Source: Blastococcus carthaginiensis (GTDB taxonomy: Bacteria; Actinomycetota; Actinomycetes; Mycobacteriales; Geodermatophilaceae). Taken from it: a stretch of 64,000 bases of DNA. Each line of letters opens with the position of its first letter. The stretch's first letter is position 1. Positions 52,199 to 62,008 of the stretch are shown in pieces. The DNA lies in assembly GCF_030731085.1 (NCBI RefSeq), contig NZ_JASNFN010000005.1, positions 124,001 to 188,000 on the forward strand, read 5' to 3'. The notes beneath the pieces were generated by a model. That model was not told the origin of the DNA. It did not search any database and saw only the letters and a list, made by a program, of their open reading frames with translations. The position numbers and the translations under genes are program-made.

Positions 52199-53359
52199 TC
52201 ATCGGAACGCCGGCACGGTCGCCGGCTGGCCCATGAAGACAGCCCCGGCGGCGTCGTACATCGCCGGGCTGAGGAAGGCGTGCTCCTGCGGCACCAGCGC
52301 GTCACCGAGAAGGGCCGGCAACGGGTGGTCCCGGTAGATGGCGGCGGTGCCCGAGAGGGAGACGATCTTGTGGACGACGTCCGCGGAGACCCGAGCCAGG
52401 TGGGCGGCGGAGAGCCGCAGATGTGCGTTCTGCCCGTCACTGACCAGGCCACCGCCGACCAACGTCTCCCAGGCCTCATCGGCGGCCTCGTAGAAGTAGG
52501 CGCGGGCCGAGCGGAGCGCGGCCTCGGCCTCGGCGATGCCGGCGCGGTAGTACGCCCGGTCGACCAGCTTCGGGGCACCGGTGATGCTGGCCCGGCCGCT
52601 GCCCACCTCCTCGGCGAAGTCGAGGGCGGCCCGGGCGACGCCGGCGGAGACGACGGAGAGGGACTGAGCTGCGTAGGTGATTGCGGGATAGCGGTAGAGC
52701 GGCTCGTCGACGACAGACTCCCCACCGCGGATGAACGTCCATTCCCGGTCCACCTCGACGTCCCGGGCGACCAGGTCGAACGAACCGGTCCCCTGCATGC
52801 CGACGACGTCCCACTCCTGGATGATCTCCAAGCGGTGGGGTGGCATCAGCGCGCCACGGGGCTTCCCGGACGTCGAGTCGTCGCCGGGGATGCCGACGCA
52901 GATCGTGTCGGCAGCCATGCAGCCGCTGGCGAACTTCCAACGCCCGTTGACGGTGAAGCCGCGCTCGGTCGGGGTCGCCTGCCCGATCGGGAACAGCGCG
53001 CCGGCGAAGACCACATCGGGACCGTCGGCGTACAGCTCGGCCTGGCTCTCCAGCGGGAGCGAGCCAAGGTAGACCAGCTGGGAGCCGAAGCTCGCCACCC
53101 AGCCGGTCGAGCCGTCGACCGTCGAGATCCGCTCGATCGCCTTGAGGAAGTCGGCCGGAGGCATCGTCTCGCCGCCGAACTGCTCCGGCGTCGCGGCCCG
53201 GTAGAGACCGAGCTCCTTGAGCCGGCTCACGAACTCGGGGGAGACGTAACGCTGCTCGCGGAACTCGTCGCGGCGCTCGGCCAGCTCGGCGAGCACCTCG
53301 TCGAAGGTTGCGGCACTCGCCCGGCTCGCGACCTCGGGGTCATCGTGGGTCAGCGTCAT
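52199..53359 (-). CDS. Flavin-dependent monooxygenase of acyl-CoA dehydrogenase fold (HsaA/DszC-like)
   Basis: This is a 386-aa protein from ATG 53359 with AAGGAGCCGTG upstream. The fold follows acyl-CoA dehydrogenases (YRAATPEQFGGE, DGSTGWVASFGSQ, GRWKFASGC blocks). Adjacency to a flavin reductase and the absence of fatty-acid genes point to a two-component group D monooxygenase such as HsaA, DszC or a phenol hydroxylase. It could hydroxylate an aromatic intermediate. A true acyl-CoA dehydrogenase role is less likely. Confidence 0.82.
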   Translation of the reverse strand: MTLTHDDPEVASRASAATFDEVLAELAERRDEFREQRYVSPEFVSRLKELGLYRAATPEQFGGETMPPADFLKAIERISTVDGSTGWVASFGSQLVYLGSLPLESQAELYADGPDVVFAGALFPIGQATPTERGFTVNGRWKFASGCMAADTICVGIPGDDSTSGKPRGALMPPHRLEIIQEWDVVGMQGTGSFDLVARDVEVDREWTFIRGGESVVDEPLYRYPAITYAAQSLSVVSAGVARAALDFAEEVGSGRASITGAPKLVDRAYYRAGIAEAEAALRSARAYFYEAADEAWETLVGGGLVSDGQNAHLRLSAAHLARVSADVVHKIVSLSGTAAIYRDHPLPALLGDALVPQEHAFLSPAMYDAAGAVFMGQPATVPAFR

Positions 53360-53447
53360 CACGGCTCCTTGGGTCTTCGTCTTCTTCGTCGGTGGGGAGG
53401 CTGCGCCAGTCACGGTCGACGGAGCTCCTCGTCGAGCGGATGTGCTA

Positions 53448-53492
53448 CGAACAGTGTTCGCGCTCACACCCGCCTGCTTCAAACAGTTGTTT
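53448..53492. promoter_or_regulatory. Candidate LysR binding region with two AT-rich inverted repeats
   Basis: CGAAC-AGT-GTTCG (53448-53460) and AAACA-GT-TGTTT (53481-53492) lie in the divergent region between the monooxygenase operon and the LysR gene. This is where a LysR activator normally binds. Confidence 0.5.
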
Positions 53493-53532
53493 TGGGCCAA
53501 GCGCATCGCCTACTGCGATGGGAGGTCGACCG

Positions 53533-54486
53533 TTGCATCCGCGTCCGCGCTTCACGCTCGCCCAGGTGCAGTACTTCGTCGCCGCAGCGGAAACGGGGAA
53601 CATCTCGGCCGCCGCCGCCCGCCTGCACACATCCCAGTCAGGGATGTCGACGGCCATCCAGCGGCTGGAACGGGACCTCGGGTGCGATCTGTTCATCCGC
53701 AATCCCGCCCGGGGCATCACACTGACCCCGGGCGGCCACCAACTCCTACAGCGCGCCCGGGAACTGCTGCGTCAGGCCGCCGAGCTGCAGCAGGCAGGCG
53801 AGGACATGCAAGTCGGACTGGCCGGACCCCTGAGTGCCGGCTTCTTCGTCACGCTGGCGCCGTTCTACGTCCCCCAGGTCCTCCCTCGCCTCCGCGCCGC
53901 GCACCCAGGCATGACCGTCGAGGTCCTGGAGGGTGACGGTGCGACGCTGCAGGCGGCGCTGCGGTCGGGTGCCTGCGACATCGCTCTGACGTATGGGCTC
54001 GCCATCGGTGAGGACATGACCTTCGAGCCTGTCGCTCGTGTCCGGCCGTATGCGCTGGTCTCCGCACAGCACCCCGTGGCAGGTCGGAGATCCGCCATGC
54101 TGCGGGAACTCGTGGCAGCGCCGTTGGTCATGCTGGATCTCACGGAGACGAGCCAGTTCATGATGGGCATGCTGCAGCGCGTGGATGTCGAGCCCCCGGA
54201 GATCCTGCGCACCACCAACTTCGAGACCATGAGGGGCCTGGTTGCGGCCGGTAGCGGCTTCGCGATCCTCAACCAGCGACCCCGGTTCCCCGCGTCACGG
54301 GAGGGTGAGGTCCAGGCGGTTGCGATCACGGACGCCGAGGAGATCACGATCGGCCTGCTCAGCGTGGCGGGCGTCAGGCCGAATCGGCGCATGCAGGTGT
54401 TCACCGAGGAATGTCGCGCGGCTGCAGCCGCTCTGACGGCGCCTCGACCGGACAGCCCTCTGCCGGGCGACAGCGCAGCACCCTGA
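53533..54486 (+). CDS. LysR-family transcriptional regulator
   Basis: This is a regulator of about 317 aa. I propose TTG 53533, which has GGGAGGTCGACC at good distance, over ATG 53518, which has none. The helix-turn-helix (ISAAAARLHTSQSGMSTAI) spans about residues 22-42, and the C-terminal ligand domain is full length. It is divergent from the monooxygenase/flavin reductase/RibBA operon and probably activates it. The TRAP genes downstream are a second possible target. Confidence 0.9.
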   Translation: MHPRPRFTLAQVQYFVAAAETGNISAAAARLHTSQSGMSTAIQRLERDLGCDLFIRNPARGITLTPGGHQLLQRARELLRQAAELQQAGEDMQVGLAGPLSAGFFVTLAPFYVPQVLPRLRAAHPGMTVEVLEGDGATLQAALRSGACDIALTYGLAIGEDMTFEPVARVRPYALVSAQHPVAGRRSAMLRELVAAPLVMLDLTETSQFMMGMLQRVDVEPPEILRTTNFETMRGLVAAGSGFAILNQRPRFPASREGEVQAVAITDAEEITIGLLSVAGVRPNRRMQVFTEECRAAAAALTAPRPDSPLPGDSAAP

Positions 54487-55126
54487 TGGCACTCCGGGGA
54501 TGGGCCCGGAGCCCAGGGGCGCCTCTCACCGCCATCGCAAGGCGCGACGACCGCCGGCAAGGAGCGCCGCGTTCCACGGTCGAGCCGGTGGAGCTGCGAC
54601 GCCGACCCGGGGCAGGCGAGCACCCGCACGAGCCTTGCCATTGAACCGCGGTGGGTATGCGACCGGCACCGTGCTTGGTCGCCTGACGACGCCGCAAGAC
54701 CGGGGACAGAAGCAGCCCTCGGGTGAGCCGCCCGCCCGGGGCGTCGAAGCCAGACGCCGAATTACGTCCGCGGGCCACCCAGGTGCCGGGTCCCGGTGGT
54801 CGTGGCGCGACCGCCAAGAGGCCGGTCGGATCGCATAATCCGATGCCGGCGACCCAAAAGACCTATTTGAAGTGGACGCCTGTGACGGCGAACACTCTCG
54901 GCACCACAAGCCCAAGGGCCCTTCGCGACGCGACCGCTGCGTCCGCCTTCCGACTGCACTGAACGAATTCCGTCGCGGTACCAGTCCTGCGGCCCTGGAG
55001 CCTCGCAGGCTGCAGGCCGCGGCAAAGCAATGCTCACCCAGCCAGTGGTTCGACGACCTCGGCCACCGTGTCCTCGCCTACAGTGCCCGCCGCCGCTTCT
55101 CGATCATCGAGTTAGAAGGAGCAACC
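54487..55126 (+). other. 640-nt gap without a convincing gene
   Basis: The gap between the LysR gene and the TRAP operon contains only short, low-quality readings. It presumably carries the TRAP promoter. Part of it (around 54830-54880) is less GC-rich, but I see no clear -35/-10 pair or terminator. Confidence 0.4.
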
Positions 55127-56179
55127 GTGTCCCGCTTTCGTGTGATTCTGACCAGCTTGGCCGCGTCGTCCCTCGCCCTGACTGCCTGCACCGCCGGTGC
55201 CGGTGGCAGCAGCGGCGGTGGAGACGGCGGCGGCGGAGGCGGCGATGAGCCCATCACCCTCCGCTATGCCTTCTTCGCCCCTGAGGAGTCCTTCCCAGGG
55301 CAGCAGATGGTCAAGTGGGCTGAGGAACTGGAGCAGCGCACCGACGGCCAGGTGGAGGTGGAGCTCTTCCCCGGCGGGACGCTGCTCGGCGCGGGTGACA
55401 TCTATGACGGGGTGAGCAGCGGCACCGTCGACGTCGGGCTGGACCTGCCTTCGTACGACGTCGGCCGATTCCCGGTGTCCTCGGTGATCTCCGTTCCCAT
55501 CGGGATGGAGAACTCCCAGACGGCGAGTCGCGTCTTCCTCGATCTCCTCACCGAGCTGGAGCCGGAGGAGTTCGCCGACTACGAGATCATCACGGCCTTC
55601 ACGACCGAGGCCGGCTACCTGCAGACCAAGGAACGGGTCGCGTCTCTCGACGACCTGGGGGGCAAGTCGATCCGAGTCCCGGGGTCGATGAACTCTCTCA
55701 TCCAGGAGATGGGGGCCACACCGGTCGCGCTGCCCACCTCCGAGGTGAGTGAGGCGCTGGCCACCAACGTGGTCGAGGGCTACGTGACCTCGCGTGACCA
55801 GCTCGAGGACCTCGGCATGGCGGAGCACATCCGCTACATCACCGACTACCCGATGGGTATCGCCGCCGGGTTCGTGGCCGTGATGGACAAGGACCGGTTC
55901 GCCGAGCTGCCCGAGGACGTCCAGGAGGTCATCAGGGACCTCCGCCCGGAGATGTCGGAATGGACGGCGACCTACCACGACGAGGAGAACATCGAGTCCT
56001 CGCTGGCCTACGCCCTCGCAGAGGGCGTCGAGACCGTCGAGGTCACCGACCCGGAGGGATGGGAGAGCGCGATGGAGAGCGAAGCCGACCGCTGGGTCGC
56101 CGGCCACGCCGACGCAGGCTTCGACCCAGCCGCGGTCCTCGCGAAGATGCGTGAGCTGGCCGGGGAGACCGCCGAGTGA
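55127..56179 (+). CDS. TRAP transporter substrate-binding protein (DctP family)
   Basis: This is a 350-aa extracytoplasmic binding protein starting at GTG 55127 with AGAAGGAG upstream. The signal sequence ends in the lipobox LTAC, followed by a Gly/Ser linker. Family blocks are RYAFFAPEES, KWAEELEQRT, the SIRVPGS ligand-Arg region and SEALATNVVEGYV. TRAP systems carry carboxylates using ion gradients, so an aromatic or keto acid ligand is reasonable. It overlaps the small membrane subunit gene by 4 nt. Confidence 0.93.
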   Translation: MSRFRVILTSLAASSLALTACTAGAGGSSGGGDGGGGGGDEPITLRYAFFAPEESFPGQQMVKWAEELEQRTDGQVEVELFPGGTLLGAGDIYDGVSSGTVDVGLDLPSYDVGRFPVSSVISVPIGMENSQTASRVFLDLLTELEPEEFADYEIITAFTTEAGYLQTKERVASLDDLGGKSIRVPGSMNSLIQEMGATPVALPTSEVSEALATNVVEGYVTSRDQLEDLGMAEHIRYITDYPMGIAAGFVAVMDKDRFAELPEDVQEVIRDLRPEMSEWTATYHDEENIESSLAYALAEGVETVEVTDPEGWESAMESEADRWVAGHADAGFDPAAVLAKMRELAGETAE

Positions 56180-56691
56180 GCGTGTTGGACCCGTTCGTCC
56201 GGGGCAGCCGGGTACTCAACCGAGGCCTGGCTGCCCTGGCCGGGGTCGCACTGATGTGCTTGATGCTCGTCCTGATCGCGGCCATCGTGCTTCGAGCGTT
56301 CGGCTCCTCGCTGGAAGGTTCGGTGGAGCTGGTCTCGATGCTCGCCGTGCCCGTCTTCGGACTCGCTCTGGGCGCTGCTCAGACAGAAGGCGCCCACGTG
56401 TCCATCGACCTCATCTTCAAGTCCTGGCGCAAGGGCGTTCGGCGGGCCGTCGGCGCGGTCATCGCCCTTGCCTCGGCCGCACTGTTCGTGCAGATCGCCG
56501 TGAGTCTGGTCGTGTACACCCTCAACATGCGCAGCTCCGGGTCGATGACAGACGCCTTGGGCCTTCCCTTGTGGCCCACGGTGCTGACTGTGGTGGTGGG
56601 CGTCTTCGGCCTCATCGTGGCGCTGGTCGCCGACGCCGCGAAGGCATGGCTGTCCAGGACATCCGACGACCCCAGCATCAGCATCTTCTGA
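56176..56691 (+). CDS. TRAP transporter small membrane subunit (DctQ)
   Basis: This is a 171-aa membrane protein with four hydrophobic segments. GTG 56176 overlaps the previous stop (GTGA). The length, four-span layout and VELVSMLAVPVFGLALGAAQ block fit DctQ. It forms the membrane complex with the large subunit that starts 26 nt downstream. Confidence 0.92.
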   Translation: MSVLDPFVRGSRVLNRGLAALAGVALMCLMLVLIAAIVLRAFGSSLEGSVELVSMLAVPVFGLALGAAQTEGAHVSIDLIFKSWRKGVRRAVGAVIALASAALFVQIAVSLVVYTLNMRSSGSMTDALGLPLWPTVLTVVVGVFGLIVALVADAAKAWLSRTSDDPSISIF

Positions 56692-56717
56692 GTCGCGGCT
56701 TCGGACAGGAACTGAAC

Positions 56718-58010
56718 ATGAGCCCCACTCTGCTTGCCGTCGTCGGCATCGCGGTCATGCTCGCACTGATGATGGTGCGTGTCCCGATCGCCTTCGCCAT
56801 GCTCGCTACCGGGATGATCGGCGTGATCCTGGTGATCGGCCCGGAGGCATCCCTGCAACTGGTCGCGGCCGACGTCTACCGCCAGTTCTCCTCCTACACC
56901 ATGGCCGTGGTGCCGCTGTTCATCCTGATGGGCTTGGTGATCTTCCACGCTGGCATCAGCAGTCGGCTCTTCGCCACCGCCTACACATGGATCGGCCACC
57001 TGCCAGGTGGCGTCGCGGCGACCACCATCCTGGCCAGCGTCGGCTTTTCGGCGGTGTCCGGCTCAAACGCCGCCGCCACCGCCACGATGGGCTCGGTAGC
57101 ACTACCCGAAATGAAGAGGTACGGGTACGACCCGGCCGTAGCGGGCGGCGCGGTCGCGATCGGTGGCACGCTCGGCGTGCTCATCCCGCCCTCGACAGCG
57201 CTGATCATCATCGCCGTCCAGTCCGAGCAGTCGATCAGCACCCTCTTCCAGGCTGCACTGTTGCCGGGCGTGCTGATCGGCCTGCTCCTGGTCGTCACCT
57301 CGGTCCTCATCTGCTGGCGCCGGCCTCAACTGGGCCCCCCCGGACCGAGGGCCGATCTCCGGACACGCCTTCGTTCGCTCGGCGGTGTCAGCGAGACCGT
57401 GATCCTGTTCGCAGTGGCACTCGGCGGAATGTTCGCGGGCTGGTTCACGCCGTCAGAGGCCGCGGCCGTCGGCGCCTTCGGCGCCATCGTGATCGGCATC
57501 GCCACTCGGTCCCTGTCGATCAAAGGCTTTCAGACCGCCGTGAGCCAGACGCTCCACACCTCCGCAATGGTCGTCCTGCTCATCGCCGGCGCCGTCGTCT
57601 TCGGCCGGTTCATGGCCGTGACCCGGCTACCGTTCGACCTGGCCGAGTGGGCGGCCGGGCTTGCCGTGCCCCGTGTCGTGGTACTCCTCATCGTGATCAC
57701 GATCTATCTGGTCGGCGGGGCGCTGATGGACGCATTGGGCTTTCTGGTCATCAGCATCCCGATCTTCTTTCCGCTCATCACCGCGCTCGGCTACGACCTG
57801 GTGTGGTTCACCATCGTGGTCACCCTGATCACGACTTTGGGAGCGGTGACACCACCGGTGGGGGTGAACGTCTTCATCGTCTCGGGCCTCGACAAGAGCT
57901 TGAAGGTGCTCACCGTGTTCCGCGGAGTCGCGCCATACTTCGTCGTCTACGCCGTGGCTCTCGCGGTCTGCATCCTGGTCCCCGAGGTGATCACGTTCTC
58001 GGTCGACTAG
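56718..58010 (+). CDS. TRAP transporter large membrane subunit (DctM)
   Basis: This is a 430-aa transporter subunit with about 12 hydrophobic segments, from ATG 56718. Hallmark blocks include FSAVSGSNAAATATMG, GGTLGVLIPPSTALIIIA and GAVTPPVGVNVFIVSG. Together with the DctP and DctQ genes it makes a complete, intact TRAP importer, and it is the last functional gene before the transposon debris. Confidence 0.95.
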   Translation: MSPTLLAVVGIAVMLALMMVRVPIAFAMLATGMIGVILVIGPEASLQLVAADVYRQFSSYTMAVVPLFILMGLVIFHAGISSRLFATAYTWIGHLPGGVAATTILASVGFSAVSGSNAAATATMGSVALPEMKRYGYDPAVAGGAVAIGGTLGVLIPPSTALIIIAVQSEQSISTLFQAALLPGVLIGLLLVVTSVLICWRRPQLGPPGPRADLRTRLRSLGGVSETVILFAVALGGMFAGWFTPSEAAAVGAFGAIVIGIATRSLSIKGFQTAVSQTLHTSAMVVLLIAGAVVFGRFMAVTRLPFDLAEWAAGLAVPRVVVLLIVITIYLVGGALMDALGFLVISIPIFFPLITALGYDLVWFTIVVTLITTLGAVTPPVGVNVFIVSGLDKSLKVLTVFRGVAPYFVVYAVALAVCILVPEVITFSVD

Positions 58011-58067
58011 ATGGGATGACGTGAACCCGTAGCTCGGATCTGACGGACCCCCGTCCTCCGGGCTACC

Positions 58068-58092
58068 GCGGCCGCTGGAGCGCTGCGGCCGC
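58068..58092. terminator. Hairpin downstream of TRAP operon
   Basis: The arms GCGGCCGC and GCGGCCGC form an 8-bp stem around 9 nt, 58 nt after the DctM stop. Confidence 0.5.
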
Positions 58093-58246
58093 CTCGCGAC
58101 CCCAGCAGTGCCCGTCCCATCTAGATGTACTGACCGGAGACGTTGGTCGAGGACGTGTGACGACACGGTCTGATTGATCTTGTCCGGGGAGGACCTCCGG
58201 GCGTGGAGTGAGCTGTCGAAGGCACCCATTCCAGGAGCTTCGGAGG

Positions 58247-58640
58247 TCCTCCTGTCTCACGCTCCTGCCGCGCGGACCCACGCCACCGTCTGCGGCTCGC
58301 GCGCGGCGTGGTCGGAGGATGGCTGGTCGATCTCCTACGCCGAGGCGGTGCTCAACGTCGCCTGGCCCACGGCCAAACGCTAGGCCGACCGCTACCGCAT
58401 CTAGGGGCCGGCGGGGATGGTCGATCGCAGGTCCCGCCGCACTCCAGTCCCCGGCAGACGCCGGCGCCGGTGGTGCGCCGGATCATGCATCTGGGGTGGA
58501 AGCAGCGGCTGGGCCCGGTGGCGATCGCCGACCGGGTCGGGGTCGCGCCCCCACTGCGTTCGCGCACACCCTGATCGACGACCACAGCCGGGCGGCCTAC
58601 GCCGAGATCCACGACGACGAAGCCGCGGCCACCGCATCGG
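58247..58640 (+). pseudogene. IS481-family transposase remnant
   Basis: The conceptual translation reads an IS481 N-terminus: LSHAPAARTHA, DGWSISYAEAV, WPTAKR-stop-ADRYR-stop-GPAGMVDR. In other frames follow RRIMHLGWKQRLGPVAIADR and FAHTLIDDHSRAAYAEIHDD, a core segment with a catalytic Asp. At least two in-frame stops, several frameshifts and a large internal deletion show it is dead. The 3' end is replaced by IS3 sequence. Confidence 0.75.
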
Positions 58641-59757
58641 CGTGCTGCTCGTTGACGAGTTCGGGATCAGCGAGTCCTGCCTGACGAACTGGATGAAGGC
58701 CGCCGACGTTGAGGACGGCGTCAAGCCCGGGACGACGGCGGCGGAGAACGCCGACCTCCGTGAGGCCCGTAAGCGGTTCCGTCTGCTCGAGCAGGAGAAC
58801 GAGGTCCTGCGCCGGGCGGCGGCGAATCTGTCGCAGGTTAACCTGCCGGGAAGATGATCTACCCGCTCGTCCGTGAGCTCGCCGCCGACGGAATCCCCGT
58901 CGCGGTGACGTGCGGGGTCCTCAAGATCGGCCGCCAGCCCTACTACCGGTGGCCGACCGCCCCGATCACCGCCAGCGAACTTGCCCAAGCTCACCGGGCC
59001 AACGCGCTGTTCGACGCCCACCGGGACGACCCGGACTTCGGCTACCGGCTGCTCGTCGACGAGGCCGCCGCCGGCGGGCAGTTTATGGCGACGCGCACCG
59101 CAAGGCGATCTGCTCGACCAACCGGTGGTGGAGCGTGTCCGGCAAGCCCCGCCGGGGCAAGGGCGGCAGGCCTGGGCCGCCGGTCCACGACGACCAGGTC
59201 AACCGGGTGTTCAGCGCCGAGGCGCCCAACGCCGTGTGGTTGACCGACATCACAGAACACCGCACCGCCGAGGGCGAGCTCTACCTGCGCGCGATCAAGG
59301 ACGTGCACTCCAACCGGATCGTCGGCTACTCCATCGACTCCCGGATGAAGTCCCGGCTTGCGGTCACCGCGCTCGACACCGCCGTCGCCCGGCGCCATGC
59401 CGACGGCGCCGACGTGGCCGACGTGGCCGACGTGGCCGACGTGGCCGACTGCATCCTGCATTCGGACCGCGGCAGTTCCACAGCCGAAAATATGTTCACG
59501 CCCTGGACCGGCATCAGCTGTCCGGGTCGATTAGCCGAGTCGGTGCGGCCGGCGACAACGCGGCCATGGAGTTTTGCGCTGCTGCAGAAGAACGTGCTCG
59601 ACCGCCGACCCTGGCGCAACCGTCAAGAGCTGCGGATCGCGATCGTCACCTGGATCGAGCAGACCTACCACCGCCGACGCCGCCAGGACGCTCTGGTCGA
59701 CTGACGCCCATCGAGTACGAGATCATCGTTCCCACACTGGCCGCTCAGGCTGCCTGA
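58641..59757 (+). pseudogene. IS3-family transposase (OrfA end plus OrfB) remnant
   Basis: The OrfA tail reads LREARKRFRLLEQENEVLRRAAA, an IS3 leucine-zipper end, here given only to mark position 58760-58830. OrfB begins MIYPLVRELAADGIPVA near 58854 and then shifts frame near 59090. It continues with AVWLTDITEHR (first catalytic Asp) and CILHSDRGS (second Asp), shifts again, and ends LTPIEYEII near 59757. The catalytic Glu segment is disrupted. A 9-bp repeat expansion sits between the Asp motifs. Confidence 0.8.
59411..59446 (+). repeat. Four perfect tandem copies of GACGTGGCC
   Basis: This 9-bp unit repeats four times without change inside the dead IS3 transposase, adding D-V-A repeats to the conceptual protein. 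Slippage in a non-functional gene is the simplest explanation. Confidence 0.85.
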
Positions 59758-60367
59758 CCCAACCTGTCACCTGCTCGTGCGGCAGTCCCGCGAGCGGTGC
59801 ACGCGCGCAAGGCCTACTTCACTCGCCTCGCTCTGCAGTCGGCCAAGGCCCGGCGGAAGACGTCCGGCGGCAGTCACGCCGCCAGCCGGCCGGAGAGGAA
59901 GTAGGAGCAGCAGACCGGCACCCGCATCAACACGGCCCGTACTTCGGCGAACGCAGTGACGACTGCCCGACGCAACGGGCCCGCCGCGCTCGGAGCCAGT
60001 CGTCAGGCTCCCGCGCGTGCCGACGTCCAACAGCGCAGGGCTCGTGCGGCAGCGAGTCCCCGACTACCTCGAGTCAAGGTCGCGATGGCGCGACGGGAGA
60101 GATTCTGGGCGATCTGGGGAGCGAAGATTCGCCCGACAACTCCCCTACTTACGCTCATCAGCGACCTGCGCTTTCGCCGCTGTGAACAGCGCTTTCGTGT
60201 GCCACATCCCGAAGATGCCGGCGAGCCGATGCGGGTGCAGCCCAGCCGCGCCCGCAGACCCGCCGGCGCGGACGACTGACCAGGGCGCACGCCGGCCCGG
60301 GACCGACGGGTCGGAGGGGCTCAGGACGTCGTGCGCGGCCTCCGCGGACCGACCCTAGGCTGCCGGG
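59758..60367. other. 610-nt gap without a convincing gene
   Basis: Between the IS remnant and the GH13 gene there are only short Arg/Ser-rich readings in several frames. It may be eroded coding DNA. I recognise nothing in it. Confidence 0.4.
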
Positions 60368-61969
60368 GTGAGCTCGCCCCCGTGGTGGCAACGCGGCGCC
60401 ATCTACCAGGTCTACCCCCGGTCGTTCGCCGACGGGGACGGCGACGGCGTGGGTGACCTCCGCGGCCTGCGTGCACACCTCGACCACCTGGCCGACCTGC
60501 GCGTCACGGCGGTCTGGCTCTCCCCGGTCTTCACCTCCCCCATGCTCGACGCCGGCTACGACGTGGCCGACTTCTGCGACGTCGACCCGGTGTTCGGGAC
60601 CCTCGAGGACCTCGACGGGCTGATCACCGACTGCCACGCACGGGGCATCCGCGTGGTCCTGGACTGGGTGCCCAACCACAGCTCCGACCAGCACCCCTGG
60701 TTCCTCGCCTCCCGGTCGAGCCGGGACGACCTCAGGCGCGACTGGTACGTCTGGCGCGACAGCGCACCCGACGGCGGCCCGCCCAACGACTGGCGTTCGG
60801 AGTTCGCCGCCGCCGGCCCGGCATGGAGCCACGACGAGCACACCGGCCAGTGGTACCTGCACTCCTACACGCCGCAGCAGCCGGACCTGAACTGGGACAA
60901 CCCCGCGGTCGAGGCGGCGATGCACGACGTCGTCCGGTTCTGGCTGGACCGGGGCGTCGACGGACTGCGCATCGACGCGCTGCAGCGGCTGGGCAAGGAC
61001 CCGCTGCTGCGCAGCAACGCCGGCTCCGACCGGCGCCACGACCAGGACTGGGAGCCGGTCGCGCACGAGCGGCTCCGCGGCATCCGGCGGGTGGTGGACG
61101 AGTACCCGGACCGGATGATCGTCGGCGAGGTGTACCTGCTGGACCAGCGGCGCGTCGTCGACTACCTCAGCGGTGACGACCAGCTGCACATGGCGCACAA
61201 CTTCGTCTTCCTGCACCTGCCCTGGGACGCCGCCGCCTTCCGGCACGTCATCGCGGAGTTCGAGGCGCTGGCCGAGCCGGATGCCTGGCCGGCCTGGTTC
61301 CTCGGCAACCACGACCACTCCCGGATCGCCACGCGCTACGACGACGGCGGCTCCGGGCAGGCCCGGGCGCGGGCCGTCGCGCTGATGCTGACCGCGCTGC
61401 GCGGGACGCCGTTCCTCTACCAGGGGGACGAGCTCGGTCTGCCCGACGCCGAGATCCCGCCCGACCGGGTCGTCGACGTCGACGGCCGCGACCCCGGACG
61501 GGCACCGCTGCCCTGGCGGCCGCCGTCACTGGCCGGCCCGGGCGCCGGCTTCACGACCGGGGAGCCGTGGCTGCCGCTGGCCCGCGAGGCCGAGCAGCTG
61601 TGCGTCGAGAGCCAGGCCGCCGATCCCTGCTCGACCTTGTCCCTGGTCCGCCGGCTCGGCGGGCTGCGCGCCGAGTCCGCAGCCTTGCGGGCCGGCGACC
61701 AGCACCTGCTCGACGCCGGCCCCGACGTCCTGGCCTGGCTGCGCACCGGGCCCGGTGAACGGCTGCTCGCCGCCGTCAACTTCGCCACGGACCCCCGGCC
61801 GCTGCTCGTCCCCGGCATCCCGGGCGCGCGCTGCGCCGTCCTCGTGTCCACGGACCCGGGACGGACCGGGTCCCCGGTCCAGGGCGGCACCGGATCACCG
61901 GCCGAGTTGGTCCTGCACCCGGGCGAGGCCGTCGTCCTGGCGCTGGTGCCGGACGCCCCCACGACCTGA
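60368..61969 (+). CDS. GH13 alpha-glucosidase/oligo-1,6-glucosidase-like
   Basis: This is a 533-aa glycoside hydrolase family 13 enzyme starting at GTG 60368. The (beta/alpha)8 barrel motifs are present: VLDWVPNHSS, GLRIDAL with the nucleophile Asp203, IVGEVYLL with the acid/base Glu254, and GNHDHSR with Asp316. It fits the trehalose/maltose/sucrose-acting subfamily by length and by the QPDLNWDNP block. It is unrelated to the catabolic island and marks the return to housekeeping DNA. Confidence 0.93.
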   Translation: MSSPPWWQRGAIYQVYPRSFADGDGDGVGDLRGLRAHLDHLADLRVTAVWLSPVFTSPMLDAGYDVADFCDVDPVFGTLEDLDGLITDCHARGIRVVLDWVPNHSSDQHPWFLASRSSRDDLRRDWYVWRDSAPDGGPPNDWRSEFAAAGPAWSHDEHTGQWYLHSYTPQQPDLNWDNPAVEAAMHDVVRFWLDRGVDGLRIDALQRLGKDPLLRSNAGSDRRHDQDWEPVAHERLRGIRRVVDEYPDRMIVGEVYLLDQRRVVDYLSGDDQLHMAHNFVFLHLPWDAAAFRHVIAEFEALAEPDAWPAWFLGNHDHSRIATRYDDGGSGQARARAVALMLTALRGTPFLYQGDELGLPDAEIPPDRVVDVDGRDPGRAPLPWRPPSLAGPGAGFTTGEPWLPLAREAEQLCVESQAADPCSTLSLVRRLGGLRAESAALRAGDQHLLDAGPDVLAWLRTGPGERLLAAVNFATDPRPLLVPGIPGARCAVLVSTDPGRTGSPVQGGTGSPAELVLHPGEAVVLALVPDAPTT

Positions 61970-62008
61970 CGCCGGCGGCCCCGCCCCGGCCGTGACCGAG
62001 CGCGACCC

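Larger units (their letters stand above)
58188..59757 (+). mobile_element. Decayed IS region: IS481 remnant joined to IS3 remnant
   Basis: Two unrelated transposase relics lie in tandem with stops and frameshifts. A 12-bp inverted repeat (GGAGGACCTCCG at 58188, CGGAGGTCCTCC at 58241) is at the left edge. I found no convincing terminal repeats at the right. The debris marks the boundary between the catabolic island and chromosomal genes. Confidence 0.75.

Noticed and set aside
54500..54838. Possible small gene upstream of the TRAP operon
   Set aside because: Arg/Pro-rich reading with no start signal and overlapping open frames on both strands. It looks like intergenic high-GC DNA.
59411..59446. 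Short tandem repeat considered as a CRISPR-like array
   Set aside because: The 9-bp units are directly adjacent without spacers and sit inside a broken transposase. No CRISPR array is present in the window.
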